The notes: generated from the letters alone by a model not told the origin. A DNA stretch of 64,000 bases from Malus domestica (GCF_042453785.1 NC_091666.1:15272501-15336500), one strand, 5' to 3'; numbered from the stretch's first letter, positions 35,069 through 45,757 are shown. Numbers and translations: made by a program.

Positions 35069-35583
35069 CCTCACTCTCTCTCTAAAATGCACCGCCGAGC
35101 AGAGCCAGAAATAGCTCTGGTTAGGGCTTCGGAGCTCCGCACCCGACCCGCTAAAACCCTAAATCCGGAGTTTTCAACTCCGCTTTGTATCGGAGAGAAA
35201 CGCAAAGGTTCGCTCTCGGCGCACTGTAGCACCGCCCGTGTAAATATTGTAACCGAAATTTAAGCGCAAGGTACAAGCGGTCAAAAGCGCCGAGTCTTAG
35301 AGTACAAGCGGTTTAAGGCAGGGAGCGGTGCGTTTCGCAGGAGCGTTTGGATTTTGGACAGACGCCCAGCCGGGCTTCCTTTTTCTATCCGGAAATTTGA
35401 ATTTATGGCCCTGAAGAATTTATAATTTTTATTGCTGGCAGGGATTGGATTGACGAATGTGCCCCTGGGGTTTTTGGGGAATGGCGATGGAAATGGGTTT
35501 GAAATTTGAATAGTGGTGGGTAGGAGGGTCATTTTGTTGGTGTTTGTTTCGGGTGGCAAAATCGAACTGAACTTGGCCGCTCC
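35069..35583 (-). promoter_or_regulatory. 5' UTR and proximal promoter region of the TPX2-like gene
   Basis: About 500 bases with no supported gene. It is GC-richer than the neighbouring intergenic DNA, with a CTCTCTCTCT tract just upstream of the start codon (35073-35084), common in plant 5' UTRs. A long open frame at 35281-35559 on the minus strand has no ATG start and no recognisable domain, so I do not call it. Confidence 0.4.
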
Positions 35584-35670
35584 TTACATCCATTCCCGAT
35601 TGGACATGTGTCTAAGTTTTGATTTTTTAATCAAAACTTAGACACGTGTCCCAATCGGGATTGGGTGTAA
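35584..35670. repeat. Short near-perfect foldback element
   Basis: Arms of about 42 bases, TTACATCCATTCCCGATTGG... against the complement of ...CCAATCGGGATTGGGTGTAA, meet at an AATCAAAACTTAGACA/TGTCTAAGTTTTGATT core with a two- to four-base loop. Only a few mismatches are present. This is a MITE-like hairpin about 515 bases upstream of the TPX2-like start codon; no target duplication was resolved. Confidence 0.75.
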
Positions 35671-35771
35671 ACAGCAGCGAAGTTAAATCCGACAAAATCA
35701 TGTCTGGGACTCTGAAATTTCGGCGCGTCTTGAGTATGCCCTTGGGGTTGGGTGGAAATTGCAAGATTTAC

Positions 35772-35782
35772 CCTAACGGTTG
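35772..35782 (+). promoter_or_regulatory. MSA-like mitosis-specific activator motif
   Basis: CCTAACGGTTG matches the plant MSA consensus (YCYAACGGYYA) at ten of eleven positions. Three-repeat MYB factors bind it to give G2/M expression, and it works in either orientation. It lies about 700 bases upstream of the TPX2-like start codon, a gene class expressed at G2/M. A single match at this distance could be chance. Confidence 0.35.
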
Positions 35783-35795
35783 GCTTTGTGTGAAG

Positions 35796-35984
35796 GGGAA
35801 CCGGATCCTTATAAATTGAGCCTCTTGACCAAGGGATCTGACCCGTTGAAATTTGATCTAATGGCTACAATTATTATAACATTTAGAGGAACCCCCTGTT
35901 TGTAGTTGTTAGATCAAATTTCAACAGTCCGGATCCCTTGATTAGGAGGCTCACTTTCACAGAGTCCGGATGGGATCCGGTTCC
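35796..35984. mobile_element. Foldback MITE with 8-bp target duplication GTGTGAAG
   Basis: 189 bases. The ends are GGGAACCGGATCC and its complement. The arms of about 80 bases share GAGCCTC, AAGGGATC and GTTGAAATTTGATCTAA in inverted order. Flanks GTGTGAAG at 35788-35795 and 35985-35992 form an 8-bp direct repeat, as made by hAT transposases. It has no coding capacity. Confidence 0.85.
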
Positions 35985-35992
35985 GTGTGAAG

Positions 35993-37321
35993 AGTCATAA
36001 AAGAGGGAAGATTGGGGCCCTCCCTGGCCCTAGGCCGGTTCAAATATGAGATTGTGATCCAAGGTCAATGGAGGAAATAAGAGATTTTGAAAATTAATTG
36101 TTGTATATTAATCATAAGAAAGGAAAATAAAAATTAAAGGAGTGAAATAAAGGATGACGGAGGACATTATGGCATAACAGATGTTGATGATGGAGTTGAC
36201 AAAGGTAATGGAGGGAATTAACAGCCGTGCTTAAAATTTCTTCAATATTGTAGATATTATCATGAAAATATTCAAAAAAATCAGAGAAAGATATGCAAAT
36301 AGGAGTATCGGAGAAATTCTTAAGTTTAGCTTAATCGACAGATATTGTCAATGTTTATGACAAATCTGTTAAATATTAGAGAAACTCTTATATTTCATCC
36401 AAATTAATAGTTGACAATCCCTAACACTATATTTGAATGAAGGAAATAAACTTGGGATTTTGATAAAAGTCAGAATTTATAAATTGACATGCACCAATTC
36501 CCTTGTTTGGATTTCATGTAAATAGGTGTCATTTCCAAATTTCTAAGGTGAGAGTTTAAAAATAACAAATTTCGTTTCAAATTCTATTGTTCTTTTAAGG
36601 TAGCCAAACAAGAAAATTCACAAATTTTAGAAAATTAAATTTTGTCATTACAATTTCCGTCATTTTAAAATTCCTTAGTAATCTTAAATTTATTCATCCA
36701 AACAGAGTATAAAATTTCATTTTAAATTTCTGTTATTTCCATCAAAAGCAACCAAGATAGATAGCGATTCAGTACATCCGTCAATATTTCTACAAATTTG
36801 CATATCAGTATACCGATATTTTAAACATTAATTAAGACCAATTACACTACAAATTTCTCGTAATGCAACTTATGTGGAATTTTTTTAATAATACTTGAAT
36901 ACTCAAAAGATAAATAGGAGCTCGTACTAAAAAACCCTTCATTTCTTGTCCACAGAATTTAGTGTTTCTAATCAGAATCATTCATTATGTATTTATAATA
37001 TGAACGTTTTCGACTATAAGTACAAAGTTCTATTAATCAGACACGCAAAATTTTGAGTATGGGTTCTTACTCATCCTTGAGTAGTTAAGCATTGTTCATT
37101 TTTTATTTATGGTGTTGATAGACAAACCACATTTTTTAGGCTATATGTGAACGATCTTTCTAATACAAGTAGGACCCACCAATACAATTACATCTCACCT
37201 CTAGTTAGAGAAGTGTTCCACACGTGGTCTACAAAATGTAGCCTCCCAGCATTTCCTTGTTTTAATTTAACAATATATTTACACAAAGGTGAGGGAGGTT
37301 TGGGCTAAATCACATAATGAG
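35993..37321. other. AT-rich intergenic region
   Basis: No gene seen. Around 36420-36720 there is a weak inverted pairing (TTTGAATGAAGGAAATAAA against the complement of TTTATTCATCCAAAC, and CCTTGTTTGG against CCAAACAAG), possibly an old foldback element, too degraded to delimit. Confidence 0.5.
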
Positions 37322-37412
37322 CTTGCTGTGACATCCCATATCGCCCAAGGGAGTGGATCATCTAAGCCTTATATGTATATTCTCATCTCTACCTAGTACG
37401 AGACTTTTTCAG

Positions 37413-37514
37413 AGCTCACTAGCTTCGGGTTCCATCGGAACTCCGAAGTTAAGCAAGTTCGGGTGAGAGCATTCCCAAGATGGGTGACCCACTGGGAAAT
37501 TCTTGTGTGAGTTC
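37413..37514 (+). repeat. 5S rRNA-like segment in the Cassandra 5' LTR
   Basis: Resembles plant 5S rRNA in TTCCATCGGAACTCCGAAGT, the A-box region AAGTTAAGCAAGTTCGGGTG (about 37446-37465) and the C-box region GATGGGTGACCCACTGGGAA (37479-37498). It is not a genuine rRNA gene because it lacks the canonical 5S ends and sits inside an LTR. RNA polymerase III transcription from it is a family-level expectation. Confidence 0.9.
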
Positions 37515-37777
37515 CTAGAAACAAAACAATGAGGGCGTGGTCGGGGCCCAAAGCAGACAATATTGTGCTACGATGGAGTCGAGCTCGAGATGTGGTGGGG
37601 GCCCAGGTCAGGATGTGACAATTTGGTATCAGAGCCAATCTCTGGCCGAAAGTGTGCCAACGAGGACGTCGAGCCCCTAAGGGGGGTAGATTGTGACATT
37701 CCACATCGCCCAAGGGAGTGGATCTTCTAAGCTTTATATGTATATTCCCATCTCTACCTAGCACGAGGCTTTTTGGG

Positions 37778-37879
37778 AGCTCACTGGCTTCAAGTTCCAT
37801 CGGAACTCCAAAGTTAAGCGAGTTTAGGTGAGAGCATTCACAGGATGGGTGACCCACTGGGAAGTTCTCATGTGAGTTC
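37778..37879 (+). repeat. 5S rRNA-like segment in the Cassandra 3' LTR
   Basis: Second copy. The control region reads AAGTTAAGCGAGTTTAGGTG, with small differences from the 5' copy (CAAG/CGAG, CGGG/TAGG), and GATGGGTGACCCACTGGGAA is unchanged. The LTRs differ at many more sites than in Gypsy A/B, so this insertion is older. Confidence 0.88.
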
Positions 37880-37990
37880 CCAGAAATAAAACCGTGAGGG
37901 CGTGGTCGGGGCCCAAAGCGGACAATATCGTACTACGGTGGAGTCGAGCCAGGGATGTGGTGGGGGCCTGGGCCGGGATGTGACACTTGC

Positions 37991-38607
37991 CATAATAATT
38001 TGATATCAAACTTATCAATTACAAAATCTAAAATCTCTCACTTACAAGTGGAAAAAAAAAACCATATTTTTTGCAATTGTGGGTCAAGAAACTTACAAAA
38101 TCGAACCATATATATGTATATGAATATGCAAAAATATTTTGATTAAGGGTGTGTTACTCTTTTTTATTTAGTTGTTTAAAGACGCAAAGCTTTACAGTTT
38201 AGGGTGATTTTTAAAATAAGAGACGGGTTTCTAAATTTTTTTCATTGCAACCTAAAGTATTGAAATTGTATTTACACCCTTTGTCTATTTTAATATCTAT
38301 TCCTCCATTAAATTTATGAGTTTTTGTATCAATGTGGTGCAAATGTTAGACATTAGCCCATATAAGAATCTTACTCTTACCATATCATCAATTTAATGAG
38401 GTTTCAAAGTTGAGATCTTTTCTAATAATAAATAATAAATTAATCGCCCAAATCTGGTAGTGTGTCGTTGGCTTATAACTAAGTTGAACATTGAAATGAT
38501 TGATTGGATTGAAGATAAGTCAAATCGGTGAAAGATTCATTAGCAACTCTTATTGAGGTTGCATTAAGCACGCCCTAAACCATTAGGTTAGTAGGGTTTG
38601 TCCCACC
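37991..38607. other. AT-rich intergenic region
   Basis: No reading frame, RNA or terminal repeat supported. It lies between the Cassandra target duplication and the next solo LTR. Confidence 0.5.
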
Positions 38608-38937
38608 TCCAATGTCACAGCCCGTCCCTGATTTTAAGAGTTTTAAAGTTTTAATAAAGGATTTTACAAAAATGCCCTTTGAGATACGCACATTATTCGA
38701 GATTAATCGTTGTGTCGTGCCATCTAAGATTTGTTTTCTTGACATATCCTCGTAGTACTCGTCTCTACGGACGTGTGGGCGCTGACGATTCGTTATTTGG
38801 AGTTATAACGAAAAAGATTTTAAAGTTTGAAGTTTGGGCATTTTATAAATTTTATTATTAAAATTTGGATGGTCCAGATTTAATGAAGAATTAAATGGAT
38901 GGCTGGGATGAGAGAAGAAGGTTTGTGTGTGTGTGCG

Positions 38938-38960
38938 CGTAAGAAGAAGAAGAAGAAGAA
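38938..38960 (+). repeat. AAG-type microsatellite inside the solo LTR
   Basis: GTAAGAAGAAGAAGAAGAAG run within an AG-rich block extending to about 39140. Confidence 0.8.
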
Positions 38961-40530
38961 TGAGGATTGGGCAGTCGGGAAGAAAGAAGAAAGGAAAAAA
39001 AAATGGGATTGGGCAAAACTGCCCAATCTGAAAGAAGAAGGAGGGGACGAATCAGGAGAAGAGAGAAGGAGAGGATGGCCAATCGGAACAGAGGAAAGGA
39101 GGAAAGGAGAGAGGGCGAGAAGCGGAGGAGAGAAGGAAGAAAAATGGGTCTTCACCCACGACCCGTTTCGACCCGCGACACCCACACCCAAATTCCGACG
39201 ATTTTCACCGGATTTCTCACAAATTGGATCAAGGTACCACTTTCAATCAATACCTAGGCCTTCCCTCTTCATGTTTCACCCCAAAAATCATGAAATTTCG
39301 TGGTGATTTCGCGAAGAACACCCACACGGGTGCCGCGACCTTTTTGTCCAAATTCTTCAAACCTTGAAATGTTTTCTTTCAATTACTAACACCATTAGTA
39401 TTCCCTTAGGACCTGGAACAAAGCCCAAGCTTTGATTTGGACGGTGGAGTTGATTTGAAGGTCGAATTGGAACTCACCCAATTCTAGGGTCCGCACGGAA
39501 ATGGATGAATTTGAAGTGTTTCCAGGCAACATTGGCCTTGGCCACAGGTATGAAAGTTGCTCTACTCATTGAGATCTTCGATTCTGTATTTTTTGAAAAT
39601 TTTTGGAAATAGTTAGATTTTCCGGCGAGCCGGGGCGGCCGACCGCCACCCGCGGCGGTCCGTGCGGCGGCGCGTGGCCAATGGCCCGCCAATGTCATTC
39701 TTAGCATGTGTTTAAGGTTCTAGGTTCAGTTTTGATAATTGTTGGACGTAAATTGAGTAATTGAACCTAAGTTCGTTACGATTCGTGGTTAGGCGAAAAT
39801 GTGAATTGACGATCCAACCGTTGGATCGTCACCAAACTTTGATATGTTGTAATACGTAATATTTGAGGATTATAGGAACTTACGGATTGGGAATCCAATT
39901 TACGGATATTCCAGAATTGGAGTTGTAAGTTCATAAAATAAAATGTTAACCGTCACTTGGTTTTGGAAATTGACGGAGATCCGACCGTTGGATGGTAATA
40001 AAATTTTAGGATGTTGTCCTAGAGGTATATTGTGGACCTCTGGAAGTTATGGATTTGAAATCTGAGTTGCAGATCTTTCGGATCGAACTACGCAGTGACG
40101 TGTTTTATATAAGTTATATTCTATCGATATGATTTCTGAGGTTGGATTTGATTATTGTTCTAGGCGCCGATCGTCATGACGCCTTGATGTGTTGCGCTAG
40201 GGAGTTGTTGGGCGAACTCCAGGTGAGTGGGCAGTATTTTCTGTTTATACCTATATACTATGAATTTTCCCAGAAATTGAGTTTTAATGAAAGTATGTTT
40301 CTAAAATGCCATGCATGCATGATATGAATTATATGAATTGATAATTGATGCATATATATATGTGAATTGGTGTTGTGGACGCACATGTGAGTATCAGGTG
40401 AGTTTTATGTTATTCATGTGAATCATTGATGATGTGTATTATGTGGATAGCTCATAACCTGCAATCATGGTGTTAGTGCTTATATTATTCACCCGCACCG
40501 CACGCTCACCTTGGATCCAAGTAGGTGCAT

Positions 40531-40832
40531 GTCGTACAGACCATGAGAGGGTTCCGACATGTCGTACAGACCATGAGAGGGTTCCGACATACTAGTCGAA
40601 CAAACCACCGAGGTGGTTCCGACTAGTAAGTGACTTTAGATTATGTGCACAGATGATTGATGAGAGAAGCACTAGAGCGTATTATTATACCATTCCTATC
40701 GTACAGACTACTTCAGGTAGTTCCGATTCATGTGCAGTGTAGTGCCGTACAGGTCACCGAGGTGACTCCGGTTTGGATTGGATATTGAGCTATAGAATTA
40801 ACCGTACAAGACCAACTGCAGGGTCTCCGGTT
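40531..40832 (+). other. Array of six structured hairpins (solo LTR)
   Basis: Units at 40531-40558, 40561-40588 (an exact tandem copy), 40591-40627, 40698-40726, 40744-40772 and 40800-40832. The architecture is the same as in Gypsy A: outer stem, TACAG (AACAA or TACAA in two units) opposite TC, inner stem, loop. Base pairs change together relative to A: AACCG/CGGTT here against AATCG/CGATT, and ACTAGTCG/CGACTAGT against CCAGTCG/CGACTGG. The third unit has a longer inner stem ACCAC/GTGGT. Confidence 0.8.
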
Positions 40833-41272
40833 GATTCATTATTTCACCTGTTATTTTGATGCATCATTCATTCTGTTTTTGACAGTTATAGCATGGCATC
40901 CTTTCTGGTTTTAAGAAAAATTGATGATTCGAGATATAAGAAAAGTTATATGCTATAATGCTATTTTCTGGGAAAGTATACAGGTTTTACAGCGAGGGGT
41001 TAGAAATGTTTTAAATGAAATGTTTTCGAAAAACTTTGTTTTACTGACCCACTCAATTTTGTTTTGCGCCCCTCAAGGTTCTTGATAGCAGAGCTTTGGT
41101 GGCCACGAGGAATCCAACGGTGTTCTGATAGAATTCACAAAAGTATGACTCACCCTCGGGTGTTTCATCTTAGTAATTGTATTTTTTTAAAGCTTCCGAA
41201 CTGTGTAAATGGTTACGTCACTCTCACGTGACGGCCAGCATACCCTCCTTCGGGACGGGGTGTGTCATCCAA

Positions 41273-42875
41273 CATGCGAGTAGCAAATCACCTTGAAAAA
41301 AGAAAAATTACTAAAATTCAAACAAACTAATAGTCTTTCACTTATTTGGAAGTCAAATGTGGCTTCAATACTTTGGGTGTTTTAAGTATTAAATTTGAAT
41401 TCCATAACTGTTTAGATTTTTTACTTTTAATCAGAGAGAGCGTTAGGGGTGCAAAAGGTATAGAGGCATAGGGCCCCAAATTTCTATTGGGTCCCAAAAA
41501 AAGTTATCCTCTTATATATTACATATGAGTATAAATTTGCTAATAAAAAATTTCTAACTGAAAAGAAAAATCATCATCAATTGATTTTCTCTATATAAGA
41601 TTAAGTGGAGCTTATACTTAATTTATTTATTTTTCACTTTGCTCTAGCAAATACAAAAAATTGTGTACCACTTTTCTTTAGCAATAAAACTAATTTGTGT
41701 ATTACTTTCTTTCACAAATACAAGCGTATTTCTGTATCTCTCTTTTAATCGTGCTCCATTTTTTCATGGATGAACCCTAAATCATGATTCATGGCATTAG
41801 ACATTGTTCAATTAGTAAAAGTGTGATGTTGATTTCATTAAGTTTGAATATTGATTGTAGAACTTTGTGTGACTCTATTGTCCAAAAAATTATTATGTTT
41901 TTAAATAAAGAGGGTTTTTTAATTAAAAAAAATTCGCACAAGAACTCAAAAATGTCAAAGACCGCCCCACTTTTAATCTCAATCATTTATTCTTGTATCA
42001 TTTAATGCTATGCAACATTGAAGAAATTTGTTTAGAAGTCATAAGATTTATGTAAGCTATTATTTTCCTCAATGCTCTTCTGCTAGACTAATAGATTTAA
42101 GTTATATAGACATATGGTAATGGAAAATAAAAAAATCTAAGATGACAATTCGGTGATTGTGACAGTTTCTCTTTCACAAAATATCATAGCCTCTCTTTGT
42201 CAAAGAGGAGATCATAAATGTGGACTTTATTGTGATTATGAAGTATCTCTATATTTATTTCCAAAAAAAAAAAAAAAGTATCTCTATATTTTAGATTCGT
42301 AAAGAGAAAAGGTCGAGACAAAAGCTCCGTTTGGTATTGTTTTAATTTTTCCTTAAAAAATTGCTTCATTTTAAAGTAAAAGTATTTGGTAAACTAAAAT
42401 ATTTTGTTTAATTTAAAAGCAATAATTTTTCCATAAATAATCTCTATGGTTTGTACATATACTTTGTATACAGATATAGATTAACGTCTTAATTTGGTCT
42501 AAGAGAAATTTGAAATCTGGTCCATATGAACCGTGAAAAAAGTTAAGATTTTACTATAAAATTAACTGATAATATAGGAAGTAATCCAACTTACTTACGT
42601 ATCTTCCAAAAATGTAATGAAGAATAATTGAGCATTTGCTGAGTCCTTTGTGACTGACTGGGAGAAAGGAGTACTTGCATGGTAGCTTAAAGTTTCAGAC
42701 GTGACAGAAAACATACATATGGTCGAGTGTTCATTTATTCCATTGAGGTATGGGGAGTACATTGATTCAATGTGACATTAATTTGTTCCAACATCGGATA
42801 CCTTTGCTTCGCCAACTTGTACAATGCCTGCATAATATTACTGCACATGAAGCGATGGTCGTGAAAGTGGAATCC
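41273..42875. other. AT-rich intergenic region
   Basis: No gene supported. It contains A/T homopolymer runs (for example 42261-42276). Short open frames at 41784-42005 and 42750-42953 have no recognisable domain and AT-driven composition. Confidence 0.5.
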
Positions 42876-43086
42876 GGATCCTTGCCAGATCTTCTTTATG
42901 AGGATCCTAAAAATTTGTTAATCGTGTCCGTTCATCATGCATCGTGCGATTAAAAATTATTTTAAATATTTTTATTTAAAATTAAACACAAACAGTACCT
43001 GACAAAAATTGACCGTACGATGTACGATGAACGGACATGATTCATGAATCTCCAGGATCCTCACCAAAAGGATTCGGAGAGGATCC
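42876..43086. mobile_element. Foldback MITE-like element with GGATCC ends
   Basis: Arms about 85 bases long in inverted orientation: GGATCCTTGCC...TGAGGATCCT on the left against the complement of AGGATCCTCA...GGAGAGGATCC on the right. Inside, GTGTCCGTTCATCATGCATCGT pairs with ACGATGTACGATGAACGGACA (a few mismatches). The centre is AT-rich. A third, more degraded partial copy follows to about 43205. No coding capacity; no target duplication resolved. Confidence 0.7.
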
Positions 43087-43313
43087 TGTTGGTTGAAAGT
43101 GTTCACAAATAGTACCTAACGAAATATGGCCACATGATGTAAAACGAACAGATAAAATGTGTAGAACCCTAGGATCCTCACTCCAAGAAATCGGAAGAAG
43201 ATCGATGACATGAAGTATATAGCTATTTTATTGGAAACATGTTCAGCTTCACGTGGCATTTTGATCTAACAATGCTAATATGATGCGAAGAGAAATTCAC
43301 ACATACTTTGTAT

Positions 43314-43749
43314 CAAGGTTCTAGTCAGGCGGCGGGCTAGGGCCTAACGTCTAGGCGGGTGCCTAGGTGGACTAGGCGGATTTAAATAAATATATTATAT
43401 TTCGTGTAAACAAATATATGTTTATACTTAAAATATATATATATATATATATATATTTTCATCATAAACTACAAAATAGAATGACATATATATTATGAAG
43501 TATTGAAACATAATAAAAACATGGGGAACAAGTATATAATGTGTTCATTTAACTATTCAGCAAGCCTTTTACAATTAATTGAAAAAAATAAAAAATAAAA
43601 TGAAAGTTATCTATTTTTTGTTTAAGTAAGTCACAACCTAAGCAAGTGCCTCCTCAAGTCTATGCATTCTTTCTTAATTTTCAAACGCTTAGGCATTAAT
43701 CGAGACGGTGACCAGCCGCCTAGCGCCTAGGCATGGATTTTTAGAATAG
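43314..43749. mobile_element. hAT-like non-autonomous element with AGGCG-rich ends
   Basis: GC-rich termini full of CTAGGCG/GCCTAGG strings (43330-43380 and 43695-43735) in inverted orientation surround an AT-rich centre, which holds a TA microsatellite at 43435-43456. Flanks TACTTTGTAT (43304-43313) and TACTTTGCAT (43750-43759) look like a target duplication with one mismatch. No transposase. Confidence 0.6.
43435..43456. repeat. TA microsatellite
   Basis: Run of alternating A and T (about eleven TA units) inside the hAT-like element. Confidence 0.9.
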
Positions 43750-43759
43750 TACTTTGCAT

Positions 43760-44208
43760 TATTAAACTAAACGTTGGGATGACTATGAATTGTCATACAT
43801 ATGTAAATCCAATTTAACAGATCACGTCATTAGAATTTGAGGTAATTAGGTTATGTGGTGGTTTTTTTTGGGGGGGGGGGGGAAGGAGAAGAGAAATGCT
43901 AAGCCGACTCTGTTAAAGTGGAACTCTTTACAGATTCTATGTCACCTTACTGTTTAATGTCAATTCATATGCAACATTATAAAATTTTGTGTAAAAAATA
44001 TGAGATGACAGAGAGTTCATGAAGAGTACCACTTTTGAGAGAGTCTACCTGCTAAGGCATGCTTCCGCTAGTAGAGAGGGGAATGAATAAAGAGGAAGAA
44101 TGAATAAAAGCAAAATTTTGAAAGTGAAAATAACTTAAATTAGTTGGTATTTTTTTATTTTTTAGTTATTAGTTATCATTTTATGTATTATCCGTATATA
44201 ATTCTTTT
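43760..44208. other. Intergenic, low-complexity
   Basis: Contains a T-run followed by a G-run of about 13 (43861-43882). No gene seen. Confidence 0.5.
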
Positions 44209-45257
44209 AGGGTGCGTTTGTTGTATCGGACTATTTCGGACTGGATTAGCTTCAGGGACTACGCTGAATTGGCTTAGACTAGATTAAGCTGGACCGACTT
44301 AGTGAAGTGTTTGGTATAATGTCAGACTAAATTACGGACTATATTTTATTTTTGCCATTTTTAGTTCACTTGTTGCCTTAAAAATTAAATAAAAATTAAT
44401 AATAAAGGGGGCAATACCATCCAAGTCTAGAGTTGACTGGATTTGAACCACATTTTCTTTCCCTTTTCCTTTTTTACTCTACCTCGTTTCTCTTGTCCAT
44501 GATTTTCTCTCTGTTGAATTGAAATTTCTAGCCTCAAATCTTGCATCAATCTCTTAATTTTCTTCTTCAATTAAGCACTGGGAGATGGGGTCAGTTCGTG
44601 GTTTAGAGGTCTACACCCTCCGATTTACAAAATCCCCAAATCAAATAAAAAAAATCTCAGCCCTCTCAATTCCAAGACCTAAGCCTCCTGAGAACTTCTT
44701 CGATTTTCAAAAAGCCAATCTCTCGATTTTCTTCTCGGAGGTGACTCTAGTGATGGTAGCTTCGCCAAGACCTCCACTAACATGCCGATATTTCTACATG
44801 CGGGCTCAAGAATTCAAGTTGAATCAACAATTCTCAAATTGAAAAGTTGTGCAAATTGAACTGACCCATAAATTAAAAAGCTTCGCATATGATATGAGAG
44901 GAAGAGCGGAAAGAAGATGCCACCAAACTCTATAGACGACACAAGCAAGGCTGTTGGAGTTATTGAGAAGGTTGATTTCTGGAACAAGTCAGTCGGAATT
45001 GCCGACAATGCAGATAAATTAGTAATTTGAGCAGAGAGCAGCAACTATGATGCTTAAACCATGTAGAAAGTGGGAGAAGGCGGAGAAGACGAAGTGAAGA
45101 CTGTTTCCTGTTAGTATTGCTTAATACCAAGGTTTTGCTTGGGATTAGATAACACCCTTTATTGAGGTGCGAAGGAACAGCCAGTGGAAGCGAGTCTCAT
45201 TTAAGTTATTACTTTGTCGTTCCAAACACGGAACTATAGTCCCAGCTAACGGGCCCT
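44209..45257. mobile_element. Probable non-autonomous DNA transposon with AGGG..CGTT ends
   Basis: Left end AGGGTGCGTTTGTTG and, on the opposite strand, right end AGGGCCCGTTAGCTGGG resemble the GGGCCCGTTTG ends of plant hAT-type elements. Both ends carry CGGACTA/TAGTCC-like subterminal strings. The target duplication is unclear because the flanks are palindromic (TTTT...AAAA). The interior has short frames (44585-44842 plus, 44814-45044 minus) without a recognisable domain. Confidence 0.5.
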
Positions 45258-45639
45258 AAAATCTCTCCCGTCTTGCATTCCTTCTCCACTCTTCTATATA
45301 TCAGATTTTTTTTTAAATATATTTCCTTTTTATCTCTACAAAAACAAAAAAACAAAAAAAAAAACAAAAAAAAAAACAAAAAAATTAAAAATAAATAATT
45401 ATTAATCGGGCCCTAATATTTTTTAGGATAATATACACCTCTTCAACCTAAACTTACATAAATCAGAGGTTATGTCTTTATCTTTCACCATATGGCGTAA
45501 ATATTGGAAGACTTATCATTTTTTTAACAAAAACATTGAAAGAATTATTATATATTCGTAATAGAAGCAATGCCATTTAGTAATTTATGGGCTAATTGAT
45601 GCATGTACTTTCTTATATCTGAAGCACAACAAATAAAAG
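45258..45639. other. AT-rich intergenic with A/C runs
   Basis: Contains an A-rich tract broken by single C residues (about 45343-45395). No gene seen. Confidence 0.5.
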
Positions 45640-45757
45640 GAAGTGTTATTGGCACTCCAAAAATTTCATTCTACACTTCTCACAAATGTATTTTTCTTTC
45701 CAAATATAGAAAGTTTGGAGTGTAGAATGAGATTTTTAAAGTGCCAATAACAATTCT
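45640..45757. mobile_element. Short foldback MITE
   Basis: About 118 bases. Left arm AAGTGTTATTGGCACTCC...CATTCTACACT pairs with right arm AGTGTAGAATGAGAT...GTGCCAATAACAATTCTT. No coding capacity. Confidence 0.75.

Larger units (their letters stand above)
37327..37985 (+). mobile_element. Cassandra TRIM (5S rRNA-bearing terminal-repeat retrotransposon in miniature)
   Basis: Complete 659-bp element. Two 294-bp LTRs (37327-37620, 37692-37985) flank a primer site TGGTATCAGAGC (37624-37635), a short spacer and a polypurine tract AAGGGGGGTAGAT before the 3' LTR. Target duplication CTTGC (37322-37326, 37986-37990). Each LTR contains a 5S rRNA-like segment including its internal promoter. Cassandra is a known plant-wide non-coding family. 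It has no gag or pol and must be moved in trans. Confidence 0.95.
38613..41267 (+). mobile_element. Solo LTR of a Gypsy family related to Gypsy A/B
   Basis: 2655 bases, begins TGTCACAGCCCGTCCC and ends GGGTGTGTCA like the Gypsy A/B LTRs, with target duplication TCCAA (38608-38612 and 41268-41272). There is no internal domain, so it formed by recombination between LTRs. Similarity to A/B is strong only in the last third (from about 40230), including GAGTGGGCAGT, CACCGCACGCTC and the hairpin array. The first half differs and includes an AAG-rich tract (38938-38960) and purine-rich DNA. Open frames through the purine-rich part are compositional. Confidence 0.92.

Noticed and set aside
35281..35559. 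Minus-strand 92-codon frame upstream of the TPX2-like gene
   Set aside because: No ATG start (it opens at TTG), no recognisable motif, and it lies in the promoter region.
37413..37514. 5S rRNA gene
   Set aside because: The similarity is real but sits inside an LTR flanked by a primer site and target duplication, so it is Cassandra and not a ribosomal gene.
38880..39306. Overlapping open frames of 96-135 residues on both strands in the solo LTR
   Set aside because: They are products of the AAG/AGG-rich composition (Lys/Glu/Arg-rich one way, Ser/Phe/Leu-rich the other) inside an LTR.
44585..45044. Small frames inside the AGGG..CGTT-ended element
   Set aside because: No transposase or other domain and no splice support. 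They are kept only as interior sequence of the element.
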